This document shows, one piece after another, positions 21,880 to 33,810 of a DNA stretch of 64,000 nucleotides. This stretch comes from Hordeum vulgare subsp. vulgare (taxonomy: Eukaryota > Streptophyta > Magnoliopsida > Poales > Poaceae), in NCBI RefSeq assembly GCF_904849725.1, contig NC_058518.1, positions 506,961,225 through 507,025,224 of the forward strand, written 5' to 3'. The position numbers were made by a program, and so were the translations under genes. The notes below the pieces were generated by a model that saw nothing but the letters and a program-made list of their open reading frames with translations, was not told the DNA's origin and searched no databases. Position 1 is the stretch's first letter; each line of letters opens with the position of its first letter.

Positions 21880-24800
21880 ATGGATCCACATATCACTAAC
21901 CTCGAAGAGGAAGAACTTCTCGAAGATATAATCAAAGACGGCCCCGACGTTGAACCAGCTGAATCTCCGACGTCATATCTAAACGACTCCGGATATGGAA
22001 TGGAGGTCGAGCGACACGAAGATGAAGCCGATGGGGCAGGAGATAGGTCCAATGACGGAGAAGGTGATAGCTCCACTGATGGAGAAGTCGGTGAAGAAAT
22101 AATAAAGTCCGGCGAGGTATACATATGAAGTTCGACAATCACTTGTAATATGTGAAAAATATTGGAGATAGCTCTATATTGTATACATATACATTCATTT
22201 GACGAATGTTTCTCCCTCTTAGGCCTCCACATCGAGCAAATATACGAAACGAGGCCCGACTAGAAAGTTGGATGCACGGATGCATTACAGCTTTGAGGTG
22301 ATAATGCCTACGGGCGAACCCAAGCTTCCTACGAATGCTGCTGACACATTCAAGAAGCAATGCGGAGTTCTCGTTAGGGATCACGTCCCGATCAGCGTTA
22401 GTGAGTGGAACAAGCGCAAAGGGGCAGCCGATAGTGACTATGTTGCCGAAAGGTACAAAGATAATCTTTGGAATGATCTCATGTCACATTTCAACCTGCC
22501 AGAATGTGAGAATGAAGACGCCGCAGACAAACTGAGGGCCAAAGTCAAGCAGTGGACTCTAAAGAAGATGGCCGGACTGTTCCGTAGCTGGAAGAAGAAG
22601 CTATGGAAAAACTATCTGAAGACAAAGAAAGTGCCAGTATTCGAGGGGTATCTAGCCAAGCAGGCGAATCACTGGAAGGAATGTCAAGAGTACAAGGAGT
22701 CAGAAGATGCCCAGGCATTATCAGAAAAGAACAAGATAAATGCCGACAAGAAGAAATATCACCACAAGCTGGGGCCAGGGGGCTATGAGACTGCCATCCC
22801 AAAGTGGGAAAATAAAGAGCAATATCTGATAGATAAAGGCATCGTACCTGAACCACTCCGTGATGAGTGGGAATTGAGAGCAAGAAATTGGTTCCTTGCG
22901 CATGGTGGGTCGTACGACGAAACAACAGGGGACCTCATCTGCAATGACAATCTTAGGATACCCAGGTAGAATTGGAAAATGATAGTGAAAGAAACTAAGG
23001 AGGGACAAAGAAAGTTCACTGCAGATAGAGATAAAGATTTGCTCACACTGGTCCTCGGCAATGACGAACATGGAGGACGAACGCGAGGCTTCGGTCCATC
23101 TTACCCGTGGTGGCTTGGGTTTGCCAGAGACCAAGACACTTACAGAAGCCGAGAGAGAGCAAAGAAGCGGCAGCAGGATGGGGAGAATGACAAGTTCAAC
23201 TAGTTGCTTGCCAGGATTAACGAGCAACAGAAGCACATTGATGAGCTTAGAGGAGTACCGCGCCAGGAAGATCCTGCACTTGATATTACCGGCGTCCCAT
23301 CTAAGCGGAAAAGCAGCGTGGCTGAATCTGAGGCCCCGCCCGACGATGAACGAAGAATGATAGAGGGCGGTCCCGGCTACCCCGTGGATGGAATCAAGGA
23401 GTCAACATCATGTGAACTCCATCAGAAATTCAAGAACATATCCATGAAGGTGGTCGTCGGACAAGCTTTACCTTCTGGCCCTGATGCACGCTGGCATGGC
23501 CGGGAGATTCCAGTTGGCTTTGCTAAAGTCGGGGTGGATGAAATCATGACGGGGTTTAATGATATGGAGCTCGACATAGCTGGACCCGAAGATGAGAGGA
23601 CACTCGAAGAAGTACTGGGTGGATTCATCCTATGGGACAAGAACTACATCAAGCTTCCAGGCTCGACCCCAAGGACAACACCGCCTCCGAGTCGTCGCAG
23701 GTCACCTACACCTCCATTACCTCCAAGCCCTCCACATGACGTCGGCCAGCATAACACGAGTCCATCTCGATCACCGCCGCCGGACTTGGGTCGTCCGTCT
23801 CCGCCGCCGCCCGCTCCGGATACTAAGCAGAAGCGTGCCACCAAGAACGCTCCGCCGACGTTTCCTAAGCCACAGAGCACCCTAAAGCGCAAACGGTCGC
23901 CCCTCCCAAAGGTACGTCATGCTAATCTTCCTATCAGACCTTATGACTTACACCATAAGCCTGATGACTATACACGCACATTGCAGAAGGAAGTGAAAAA
24001 GAGCAGATCACGTGCAAGTGCAAGTGGGAGCAAATCAAGTTCAACTACAAGCAAGAAAAAATCAGACGTTCCTCAGCTTGGACAACAGGCCAAACAGTCG
24101 ATCCCACCCCTCAAGGTGTTAACCGAGAATGTTCCCCCTCCGGTGCAGGGGCTAGCTTTAGAAAGAGCAAAGGAGTTAGCGGCTGCATGTGGTGTCTCGG
24201 TTGAAGAATTGCTGTCTTCCCAAGACGACAAGATACCCAAGGCTGTGGTAGCCCCTAAGCCACAGTTTGTGATGGGTGAGCCTTTGGTCAGCAAAGATGA
24301 TCTCCGAACAAATATGTGTTACTTGCATCAATGGTACTTAAGTGAATCAAAGAATGGGAGAACGATGATCGTGCTGAGTGTCCCACAGGAGTACTATGGC
24401 CACCCCAAACAAATTCATATCGACTTTGATGAACTCTTCCAGATGTACAATGGCGACGCCCTCGACAAATCGCTTATGAGTTGCTATTGTCTGTAAGTTT
24501 TTCAATTCGTTGTCTACATATAACTTGTTTAGTTATTTCAATTCATTGTCTATATATAACTTGTACTCTATTATGCAGAATGAAGATTCTGGATTGTAAA
24601 AGCAAGAGCATCCTAAATATTGGGTTTATCGACCCACATAAAATACATATAGCGACGCGAACTGAAAACCTTCTAAGGTTTCTAACAGATCAAAATTTCT
24701 GTGACCACATACTGTTTCCATACAACTTCAGGTGAGGGTCTTTACTCTGTTGTGTCCATTCACTTATAGGGTGTAATTGATAAGTTACTGACACACATAT

Positions 24801-25507
24801 ATATATATACATGTGCAGCTTCCATTGGATTCTGTTGGACATTCAAATTGATAAGGGAAGAGTTGATGCCTTCGACCCATTATCGAGACCCTTGGAACAG
24901 TTCCAAAGCCTGCAGGACATGCTCCAAGGGTAATTTCAATCATTCTTGCGCTCTATCGGTCTCTTTTGATGATTTTCTGATATATCAATTAATGAAAAAC
25001 TTAGCAAATCATTATCCTTGTCGTGCAGGATTTGGAAGCGGTTCAAGTGCGTGACTCCCGGTATCGAGCATGAGAAGCTCACCTTTAGAGCGGCTCAGGT
25101 AAGTAGTAGTATGATATACTTCTATTAATTTTCAATACATTTATGATGCTAGATTATTATTTTGATTATATATATTCTATTCTCGTAAAGTGCGACCAGC
25201 AGCCACGGGGAACGCATCTATGCGGATACTATGTTTGCGAGACCATTCGCACGTTTACCTCTCAGCTCAAGGATCACAGATTCGACGTATGCAATGAACA
25301 TTCACACCTCTATTTTTACCCGTCATTCTTTGTTATCATAATTGATATTCATATTCATCTCCTCTTCTTATATAGCACACGGCCATGAGGACGAAGGTCC
25401 TACCAGAGCAACGCGCGATTGCTGTTGCAGAGGAGCTTGCGGGATTTCTGAGGACGGAAGCTATAGATGACAAAGGACGATTTAGTGTAAATAGGGGCCA
25501 TTACTGA
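21880..25507 (+). pseudogene. TNPA-like protein fused to a Ulp1-type cysteine protease (CACTA-2)
   Basis: This is the second CACTA-2 gene. Exon 2 starts MDPHITNLEEEELL at 21880 and ends at 22116. The next exon starts at 22223. A long frame follows with a basic region (KLPTNAADTFKKQCGVLVRD), a Ptta/En/Spm transposase domain (WTLKKMAGLFRSWKK) and a Pro/Ser-rich linker (23680-24070). Short exons after 24500 then encode a C48/Ulp1-type protease: FHWILLDIQIDKG supplies the His-Trp and the Asp part, and CGYYVCETIR supplies the Gln-x6-Cys-Gly catalytic region. The stop is near 25505. Two in-frame TAG codons (22967-22969 and 23201-23203) break the main exon. Plant CACTA and MULE elements often carry such Ulp1 domains, which resemble SUMO proteases; their role in transposition is not settled. 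Confidence 0.8.
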
Positions 25508-25974
25508 TGTTCGTCCATGTAATCGAATAGACGGGCTCTAGTCCCGATAATTCAGATCTGCATATAATTGTATATATATGCTCGCTTGTAAGATAAGTTA
25601 ATCTTATATATATATGCATAATTATTTCTATTTAAATTATATGAAAACTAATTCCCGAACACCAAACGAGGCATCACGTTAATCTCCCGAACACCTAAAC
25701 CCTAAAACCCTAAAACCCAAAAATAATTTCATTAAAAAAACCCGAAAATAAGCAAAATCTGAAAATCTTTAGTCCCGGCCCGTGTAACGAACCGGGACTA
25801 AAGGTCCTGCCCTTGGGGCGCTACGAGGCGCCCATGTGGAGCACCTTTAGTCCCGGCTTGTAAGAGGGCCGGGACGAAAGGTTAGTCCTTTAGTCTCGCC
25901 CCTTTAGTCCCGGTTGGTGAACCGGGACTAAAGCCCCTTACGGGCCGGGGCTAAAGGCCCCGTCCCCACTAGTG
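25508..25974. repeat. Right end of CACTA-2 with subterminal repeats
   Basis: Non-coding 3' sequence, then six TTTAGTCCCGG-type motifs in both orientations between 25768 and 25950, then the terminal CACTAGTG at 25974. Confidence 0.85.
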
Positions 25975-25977
25975 GTT

Positions 25978-28639
25978 AATTATTTAGTTCTATCCCGTTA
26001 GGTACACGACAATATTAAATGTGATTAAACATGGCAAGAGGTGAAGCGTAATTAAACTACCTATCTAGACATTTTAAATGAGGTGGGAAATGACATATAG
26101 CATCTCCGAGACGACCTCACAAGTTAATTTACAATTCTGTCCAGATCTGAACTAACGCATTTAATTAGTTGTTAAACAGAAAAACAAATAGGTTCACGTG
26201 ATTCTACGCGTCATTTCAAGCAATCTACACATAGAGAACATCTCCAACGGAGCTACGGTTCAAAAGATACAAGCATCGCAAGATATGATGGCATGAATGC
26301 AATATGTGTGCAACGACGTCACGAGCACTTCAAAACATACAAACAGCAAGAGAAAATGAAACTACACGAGATTCTAAGCAAGTTTCATGTAGGACACCAT
26401 CAAATGGGAGATACGGGTCAAAAACTACGAGCAAAACAAGATATCACTACAATCTGCCAAAATCAACCACATAGCATTTCCTACGCCTCACAACTACGAG
26501 CTACACAACTCCGATAAACTCAAGCAAGGCATGGCACAAAAGAGGGCAAGAAGCACTACTACAAACAACTAACAACAACTAGCATGACATCATGGATCTC
26601 TAGGGAAAGAAGACACAAAATGGCATCTCACACACTATTTCAGACTTAGTGAAAATTACACCTCATGGAAGTGCAGTTTTCGATCTGAAGCCATATTGAC
26701 AGCGGCAAAACCAATAGATAAAGGATTCCAAATGGCATGAAAATTTACAACATGCTAGAGAATCACAAGGGCTACAACTTACTCCATTGGACCAACCTCA
26801 AAAGAGCTACAGATCAAAAGATAGAAGCAAGACAAGACAACAACAAAATATAACAGATTCCAGACTTAGAAATATTTCAGCACCTCCAAATCAGCACTAT
26901 TTCTAGCAACTTGAGGGCCACCAAACCACACCTAAACATGCATTTCTATTGCAACCAAAAATACCAGGGGCTAGACTAAACATCAAAGAACAACTCCCTA
27001 GTTGACAACTTAATCAAACGGAGCACGGAATAAATCCTACGAAATAAACAAAAGGGCAACATGGCCGAATATCGCGCGAACTAATTTGCTCAAAAGCTAA
27101 AACTAATTGCACAGAAAAATCCCATGGATTTTTCTATCCGAAAACATATAAAATATGTGGGGTTGCAACACAAAAATAATGCCACACAAAAATGCGAGAA
27201 AATTAACCTAGACACGAAAAAATAAACTAGCGCAATTCCCTACACGTAAATATACCAATGACCGCTCTAAAATACATGGAATAATGGTCCCTAAAACATA
27301 AGCATTTTATCTAAGGTACTCGAGCAATCCGGACCGCAAGAAAAAATAAATACGGGACGTATCCTATTAAAACAGCACGTTACTCTAGGCATACGGTGCG
27401 CTAAACGACTTCAAACAAATATGCAAGTTGTGAAATCGTAATCTACGCGAAATTCTACACGAGGTACATATCTAAATCTCCGCAATCCGACTTATGGTTA
27501 TTAAACTACGGGCGTTTATATATACGTATATTTACTGGAATTATCTAAAACGAAATAAAAACCTAAAATACTAAATGGGCCAACAGGGGTGCAAGATAAA
27601 CAGAAAAACAAAAAAACAAAGCGGGGGATGGCCAGCATCACCTTGGGCCGGCTGGAGGGGGCTGAGGCGAGGCAGGTCCTGGGCCAGGGTGCGGAGGAGA
27701 GGCGAGCTGGGCCTCTTGCGTGGCGCTGGGGGAAGGAGGCCGGCCTGGCTGGGCCGACGGGCGAGCCTGGGCCGGCTGGTCGGCTGGAGCTGCGCTGGCG
27801 GCGGCCCACCCAAGCACTGGCGTCGCGGGAGCGCATGTTCCCCTGCTCGTTCCCGTGCGGGAGGAAGGGCGGCTTAGGCGAGTCAACGGCGAAGGATCCC
27901 TACGCGGATCCAGGCGGGAGCGGCAGGAACGAACGGGGGCGAGCTAGATCCGATCTCGCCGGGCCGGATCTGGTACTGCGGGGCCATTCCCGGCGGTGGA
28001 GGGGCGAGACGGCCACCGGCTCCATGGTGATGGGGACCTGTGGGACACAGGGCACCGAGGGTTAGGGAGAGAAAGTAAGAGGAGAGAGGAGCGGGGCGTG
28101 GCTCCGGCCTGGGTCCGGCGAGGCCCGTCGTGGTGGCGGCCGGAAGATGTTGAGCGGCGGGGCACGGCGATCTCCGGCGAGGTCCATGGCGGCGGCGACC
28201 TCCGGCTAGTGGCGCTCGGGGCAGGGAGAGAGGAGCCCGAGCGCAGGGAGCATGGGGCGGCGGCCGGATGGGCTCGACGGGCCCGATCTGGGCTCGGCGG
28301 GCCGCGGCGGCTGGGGGGAGGAGGTGCTGCGGGGAGAGAGAGAGGGTGCGGGAGAGCCTAGGGTTTGCACGTTTTTCGAGGCAAAGGAGGGGCTGTATGA
28401 AAATAAGCACGGGGGGTCTATTTATAAGCAAAGGGGGGGGGGGCTAGGTTAACCGGAATCGCGTTCCGAATCCAACCGCGGGGTCGGATTCGAACGATTC
28501 CGCATGCGGGAACGGTTACAAGGCCGTGTAGAGTGGATATCCGGAGACGAGAGGGAGAGCGAGCGGCGCGGCAACGAATTTTAAAACACCGACAAACGTC
28601 CGACGGTAGACCGAATACGGTGCCGCTAGCATGACGACA
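25978..28639. mobile_element. Sukkula-like solo LTR, right part
   Basis: This continues the LTR after the CACTA-2 insertion. It is A-rich non-coding to about 27570, then a GC-rich segment (27600-28370) with misleading open frames on both strands. It ends ...GCATGACGACA at 28639, giving TGTC...GACA inverted ends with 11853. The five bases before 11853 are AGGGG and after 28639 CTCAA, so there is no target duplication. No internal retroelement sequence or second LTR is present. Confidence 0.65.
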
Positions 28640-29893
28640 CTCAATTATTAATACTAGTTTATAATGAAACTCACCGTGCCAATCGAAGAGAAGACGGGCA
28701 TCGGCGGAGGGACTTGACCGCTCTTCTTGCACAGGTCCTGAAGAGTGGATCGTATTAGTTAGTAATGAAACAGACATTACACGCATGATTTGGCTAATGT
28801 GAAAAAAAACCTACCACAAAAAGCTCGTACAGGGCCCGTTGACCCGCCTCATTCCGGGACCTCTCCTCCTCAATCAATCGTGCCGTGGTCTGGTCCCTCT
28901 CATCAAGAGCAGCCTGACTTGCCAATCTCTCTTTCTCAATATCAGCCTCAAGAGCAGCCTGGCTTGCCAATCTCTCTTTCTCAAGAGCAGCCTGGTTTGC
29001 CAATCTCTCTTTCTGAAGAGCATCCTGAAACACCATTCCTCGTTACCACGGTAATGATCTATGGTGACACACATAATGAAATGGATGAAAGTGTTCTTAG
29101 TCCGTACAACTAACCTCGATGGCAAGTTCGACTGGCCGTGGACGACGCATTATCTCAGGACAGCTGCTCGACTGGCGCGCCTAGATCTCCGGAAGAGTGA
29201 GTGGACAACGTATTATCCCATCTCCAATGGCTATCGAGCCATGGGGCCTCCCGCCACCAGATATCATCACCAGCTCTGGATCCAAAGGTTCCTGGCTAGG
29301 GTTAAAGTCAACCCCTTTCGTAGCCTTCCCCGCGTCCCTGTATGCCACGAGCTTCTGGTGGGATGATATGTTGGTGAAGTTATTGGGATCATCCAGGTCA
29401 GACTCAGAGAATGCCTTCGCCTTCTTGTACGAGGTAGTATGGGCCATGCCATAAAGGTCGTACAAGTGTGGCATCTCCGTCTTATTGTGATGCGCCTAAA
29501 AGAGAGGAACAAAATATTAGCATCAAGAATGAATTGCACGAATCATGAAGCAAATCACATACCCAGTTTCGTCCAAACTGAAGTAAGTTGGCGCTGCCTT
29601 GATGGTGTGGCACACCAACCATTTGGCTACGCCGATCCTTGGCATTCTCGTGGACGGCTCGCCAGCTGCCTGTGCACCACTCATCAACCAACGCCTCCCA
29701 ACAATCCATCTTATCCGCACGACATCTCGGGGGCACCTGTAAGTTATTAGAAAGAATTTTCAGCGCTACGCCTATGAATGAAATCAAGAAAACTACGTAG
29801 AAGGACTTAATAATAGGTAATTACCTTCATGTATTGCTCCTTCTTCAGAAACTTTCCGCGGCAATCCTTCTTGTGCTTCTTAAGAATAGGTTC
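28640..29893 (-). pseudogene. TNPA-like protein, middle and C-terminal exons (CACTA-A)
   Basis: On the minus strand a set of clean phase-0 exons encodes the Ptta/En/Spm-type second CACTA protein. The exons are 29893-29825 (cut by the Tat element), 29736-29563 (WEALVDEWCTGSWRAVHENAKDRR-type core), 29495-29115, 29024-28815 and 28737-28675. All introns have GT...AG ends. An in-frame TAG lies at 29183-29181. The 28815-29024 exon encodes a coiled coil built from repeated KERLASQAALE units. The last donor (28674) opens an intron that ends abruptly at the Sukkula LTR 36 bases later. The protein would bind the element's subterminal repeats. The gene's leader is probably the GC-rich block at 43679-44000. 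Confidence 0.75.
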
Positions 29894-30428
29894 TGATGGG
29901 GTCATAGTCCTAGGGTAAGGTCATAGGCCTGTCCTACAGGTCCTACCCAAGGACTACCCCATGCAAGGGACAGGACCTTAAGTATGCCCGACTATATTAA
30001 GGTGCCCCCATCATCCAGTCGGTAACGGGCTCAGGATCATCCAGTCGGAGACTAAGACTCGGAGGACACCGGACCTACCGACTGGATACACTCGGTGCGT
30101 CGTAACCTCCCTGGAGGGAAACTGCCGTGCGTTTCCGGGTGCATTAACTAGCATTTATAGCATACGTCATCGCCACTACTCCACCCTTGAATCAGAACCG
30201 TTGTGGAGGGCAGCACACTCTATATAAGCCGCCCTCCCCCACTGGTAAAAGGGTTAGAAAAACATTGTACTCCATATTACACTCGGTAACCAGCTCCAAG
30301 AGCACTGAGACGTAGGGCTATTACCTCCATCGTAGAGGGGCCTGAACTCATACAAAATCGCCGTAGCTAGGACTCTGCCCATCTCATTCGTACCCTACAC
30401 ATCTACTGTCAGGCTTATACCCACGACA
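29894..30428 (+). repeat. 5' LTR of the Tat-lineage element
   Basis: It contains CTCTATATAAGCCGCC, a TATA box, near 30208-30223, and a CACTCGGTAACC region upstream of its 3' end. The primer-binding site, TTGGGGCCCACCGTGGGG, follows within two bases (30430 onward). A 20-base segment present in the 3' LTR (near 42316) is missing here. Confidence 0.9.
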
Positions 30429-30495
30429 GTTGGGGCCCACCGTGGGGCAGGCGTCTAAGCGACTTCCGGCGAGTTTGCGACTACTTCCTTTCGTC

Positions 30496-33129
30496 ATGTC
30501 GTCCGGTGGAGTTTCGAGCATGGGTCACCAGATCCTCTTCGGTGCTCTCTCCTTCGTCGTCGACGATTCGGCGTGGCTTCGGGAGGCACCCCTTGACGTC
30601 AAGGCGCTTCCCCGTCGCGGGGCCACGCACTTTCGTGCCGGCGCTCGCGGCGTTCTTCTTCTCCAACAATCGGCTCCATTGCCGACTTGCACCTTCATCA
30701 CGCGCCGCAGCAGGCGATCTCGCAGTCCGCGTCTACAACGTTGGGTGCAGCATGCCCGAGCGCGCCAGTTCGCGTCTTCTCAGGTGGCAGTTTTGGAGTC
30801 TGTTGTAGTCGCCCCATGCTCCCAGTGCTCGGACTTGGTTCCGACTGAGCTTCCTACCGAGTACGTGGGTCGTGGGCCTGCAGCAGAAGTACACATGGCC
30901 AACTCCCATGAAGATCCTCGTCAAGCCGACCGAGGTGAAGTTGGCGAAGCATCCGATGCGCATCGTCCGCCTCATCGTTCTGCCAGCCGACACACTCGGC
31001 GGAGCAACGTGGAGGTGTTCCGCACGCCCCTCCTCAACCTGTCCGCGGCTGCCCAGATTGCCGATTCCCTCCAGCCGACTGATTCAGAGGCAGGAAGGGG
31101 AATCGAACAAATCCGAGCCCTGTTGCGCACGGCGCAGCAGCAGAATTCGGCAGTCTCCCAGTCACACAATCGGATCCACAATAGTTCCGTCCATGCAAAC
31201 ACGCATAGATCGGTTCACAGCCCTGGATCTCATCAGTATCGCCGTTGCTCACGCACCCCTCCGCGGGGTGGGCCCTACGGGTCCCGGCATCATGATGATC
31301 GGCGTTCAGTCAACGACACCTACGACCCAAGACCCGACGCAAGGGGCCGAATCGCCCAGCGAAGAGTTGACAGGGGTCGAGCCCACCGCGATGGCCGCGA
31401 TATGGACCGTCCGAGTGGAAGCAGGGCTATCGTATATGGCCCCGAGTGTTTTAGTCGAGCCATCCGCTCGGCTGATATCCCGCCCAACTTCCGATTGGCT
31501 GCGGGAATCGGTAAATTCTCAGGAGAGTCCAAGCCCGAAACATGGCTAGACGACTACCGAGTGGCGGTCCAGATCGGAGGAGGAGACGACCATGTTGCTA
31601 TGAAGCACCTCCCTCTGATGCTGGACGGCTCGACCCGAGCTTGGTTGAACCAGTTGCCCCCCTCAAGCATTTACAGTTGGGCAGATCTAGCCCGAGTGTT
31701 CATCAGAACCTTCGAAGGAACGTGCAAGCGCCCTGCAGGTCTTGTGGAGCTTCAGCACTGTGTCCAGAAGCCGAATGAACCCTTGCACGACTTCATCCAG
31801 CGATGGACGACTCTTTACCACACGGTGGAGAACGTCACCGAGTATCAAGCAGTCTGCGCCTTCAAGGCAGGCATGCGGTACAGGGAGCTGTACTTGAAGT
31901 TTGGTCGAACCGGCGACATCTCCATGAGCAAGATGATGGAGATAGCAACTCGCTATGCAAATGGCGAAGAAGAGGACCGCATCCGGAGCGGTAAACACAA
32001 GACAGTCGGCGATGCCGACGGAGGTAACACTCGGAAGCAGAAACCGAAGGTTCCTCCCACACCGCAAGCAGAAGCTGCAGCTGTAACCAGCGCCAAATTC
32101 AAGGGCAAAGGGAAAGCGCAGTTCACCCCCAAGAAAAAGCCTTTCAACAATCCCATCCTGGACCAGCCTTGTCCAATCCATACGAAGATGGATGAGGAAG
32201 GTAACCCCATATACGCAAAGCACACCACTCGGCAGTGCCGTCTCCTGATCCAGGGTTTCAGCAAAGGGCAGCTGAGTGAGAAGAATCCTGAGCAGGATGA
32301 GGAGGACAAGGAGGATCCGTTCCCCCAAGTCCATGCAACCCTCATGATCTTCGCTGACGTCGAAAGCAAGAGTCGACTGAAGCTAGTAAACAGAGAAGTC
32401 AACATGGCCGTTCCGACTGCCCCCAAGTTTCTCAAATGGTCTCAGACTGCGATTACCTTCGATCAGTCGGATCATCCAACACATGTCCCCACCCCAGGAA
32501 GGCAGGCTCTGGTCGTCGACCCGGTGGTGGAAGGGGTCCGACTGCGCAAAGTCCTAATGGACGGCGGCAGCGGGTTGAATATTATGTACGCTGACACTCT
32601 CAAGGGGATGGGCATTCCGATGTCCAGACTCAGCGAGAGCAATATGCAGTTCCACGGAGTCGTCCCAGGGCGAAAGGCCAAATCACTCGGCCAGATCGCA
32701 TTGGAGGTCATCTTCGGCTCCGACAAGAACTTTCGCAAGGAGAAGCTCATATTCGAGGTGGTGGACTTACAGAGCGCTTACCATGCAATTCTGGGCCGCC
32801 CGGCATATGTGAGTTTCATGGCACGACCGTGCTATGTGTACTTGAAGTTGAAAATGCCCGGTCCAAAAGGCGTTATCATCATCACCGGCAACCGCCAGCG
32901 AGCCGAGGAGTGTCTGCAAGAAGGGTCGAGGATCGCCGAGCATCAGATGGTTGTACTCGAGCTCGAAGAGTACAAGAAGACAGTCGACCCCGCCGACCTA
33001 ATGCGCTCGAAGAAGCCAGCTTCTGAGTCCGCGTTCCAGTCGGCAGGGGAGACTAAGAAGGTTAGCATCCACCCGACGGACGAGTCTGCCGCCCCGACGA
33101 ACATCTCCACCACCCTGGATCCCAAATAG
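30496..33129 (+). pseudogene. gag-pro: Gag and aspartic protease region of the Tat-lineage polyprotein
   Basis: I prefer ATG 30496 (MSSGGVSS) over upstream non-ATG starts. An Arg/Ser-rich N-terminus leads to the retrotransposon gag domain (about 31480-31980, with AWLNQLPPSSIYSWADLARVF-type helices and FKAGMRYRELY). A basic linker follows, then a CxxH-like region around QPCPIHTKMDEEG. The aspartic protease has its active-site motif MDGGSGLNI near 32556-32582. Gag packages the RNA and the protease cuts the polyprotein. A TAG at 33127-33129 ends the frame where family members read through into reverse transcriptase, so it is a nonsense mutation and not a normal gag-pol boundary. Confidence 0.85.
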
Positions 33130-33810
33130 GAAGCCGAGCTCACCCAATTCCTCCATGAGAACTGGGACATCTTCGCATGGAAGCCATCTGACATGCCGGG
33201 TGTACCTAGGGAGTTGGCTGAGCACCGACTACATGTGGATCCCGCTGCTCGGCCTGTCCGAGAGCGCCTGCGCCAGTCCGCCGCGCACAAAAGGAAGGCA
33301 ATCGGAGAAGAGGTGGCTAAGCTGCTAGCTGCCAGATTCATTCGCGAGGTTCACCACTCCGAGTGGCTCGCCAATGTAGTCATGGTGCCCAAGAAGGACA
33401 AGTCACTCCGAATGTGCATCGACTTCAAGCACCTCAATAAGGTCTGCCCGAAAGACCATTTTCCGCTCCCCCGCATAGATCAAATTGTCGATTCGACTGC
33501 GGGGTGCGAGCGTTTATCATTTCTTGATGCCTACTCGGGTTATCACCAGATCCGTTTGTATGGTCCCGATGAGTTGAAAACAGCTTTCATCACCCCGTTT
33601 GGGTGCTTCTGCTACATCACCATGCCTTTCGGTCTGAAGAATGCAGGAGCTACCTTTATGCGCATGATCCAAAAATGTCTCCTCGACCAGATCGGTCGCA
33701 ATGTGGAGGCATACATGGGTGATATCGTAGTAAAGTCCCGCAAAGGTTCCGACCTGCTGACTGACTTGGCAGAAACATTCGCCAACCTCGTAGGTACGAT
33801 ATCAAGCTAA
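33130..33810 (+). pseudogene. pol: Reverse transcriptase region, with altered active site
   Basis: This is in frame with the preceding gag-pro region beyond the TAG. It shows conserved RT blocks: EWLANVVMVPKKDKSLRMC, DFKHLNKVCPKDHFPLP, SFLDAYSGYHQI and ITPFGCFCYITMPFGLKNAG. The catalytic box, usually YVDD in gypsy elements, reads YMGD at 33712-33723, so the first of the two essential Asp residues is Gly. After NLV (about 33790) a one-base loss shifts the frame and the reading ends at 33810. The element therefore cannot copy itself; any recent mobility must have used another copy's enzyme or predates these changes. Confidence 0.88.

Larger units (their letters stand above)
13809..25974. mobile_element. 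CACTA-2, complete 12.2-kb CACTA element
   Basis: The termini are CACTAGTGGAAAACGGG at 13809 and ...CGTCCCCACTAGTG ending at 25974. The 3-bp target duplication GTT is at 13806-13808 and 25975-25977. Subterminal repeats are of the TTTAGTCCCGG / CCGGGACTAAA kind at both ends and also in the interior. The order is TNP2 gene (+), 336-bp tandem array, coiled-coil ORF (-), internal repeat/promoter block, TNPA-Ulp1 gene (+). It resembles the Triticeae Jorge-type CACTA group, though I cannot confirm the family. Both main genes carry nonsense codons. Confidence 0.92.

Noticed and set aside
27571..28431. Several overlapping 70-180-codon frames
   Set aside because: All six frames are open because of GC-rich LTR sequence; no start context, domain or codon pattern.
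30506..33341. Other-frame open readings over the gag-pol region
   Set aside because: They overlap the polyprotein in alternative frames and carry no domains.
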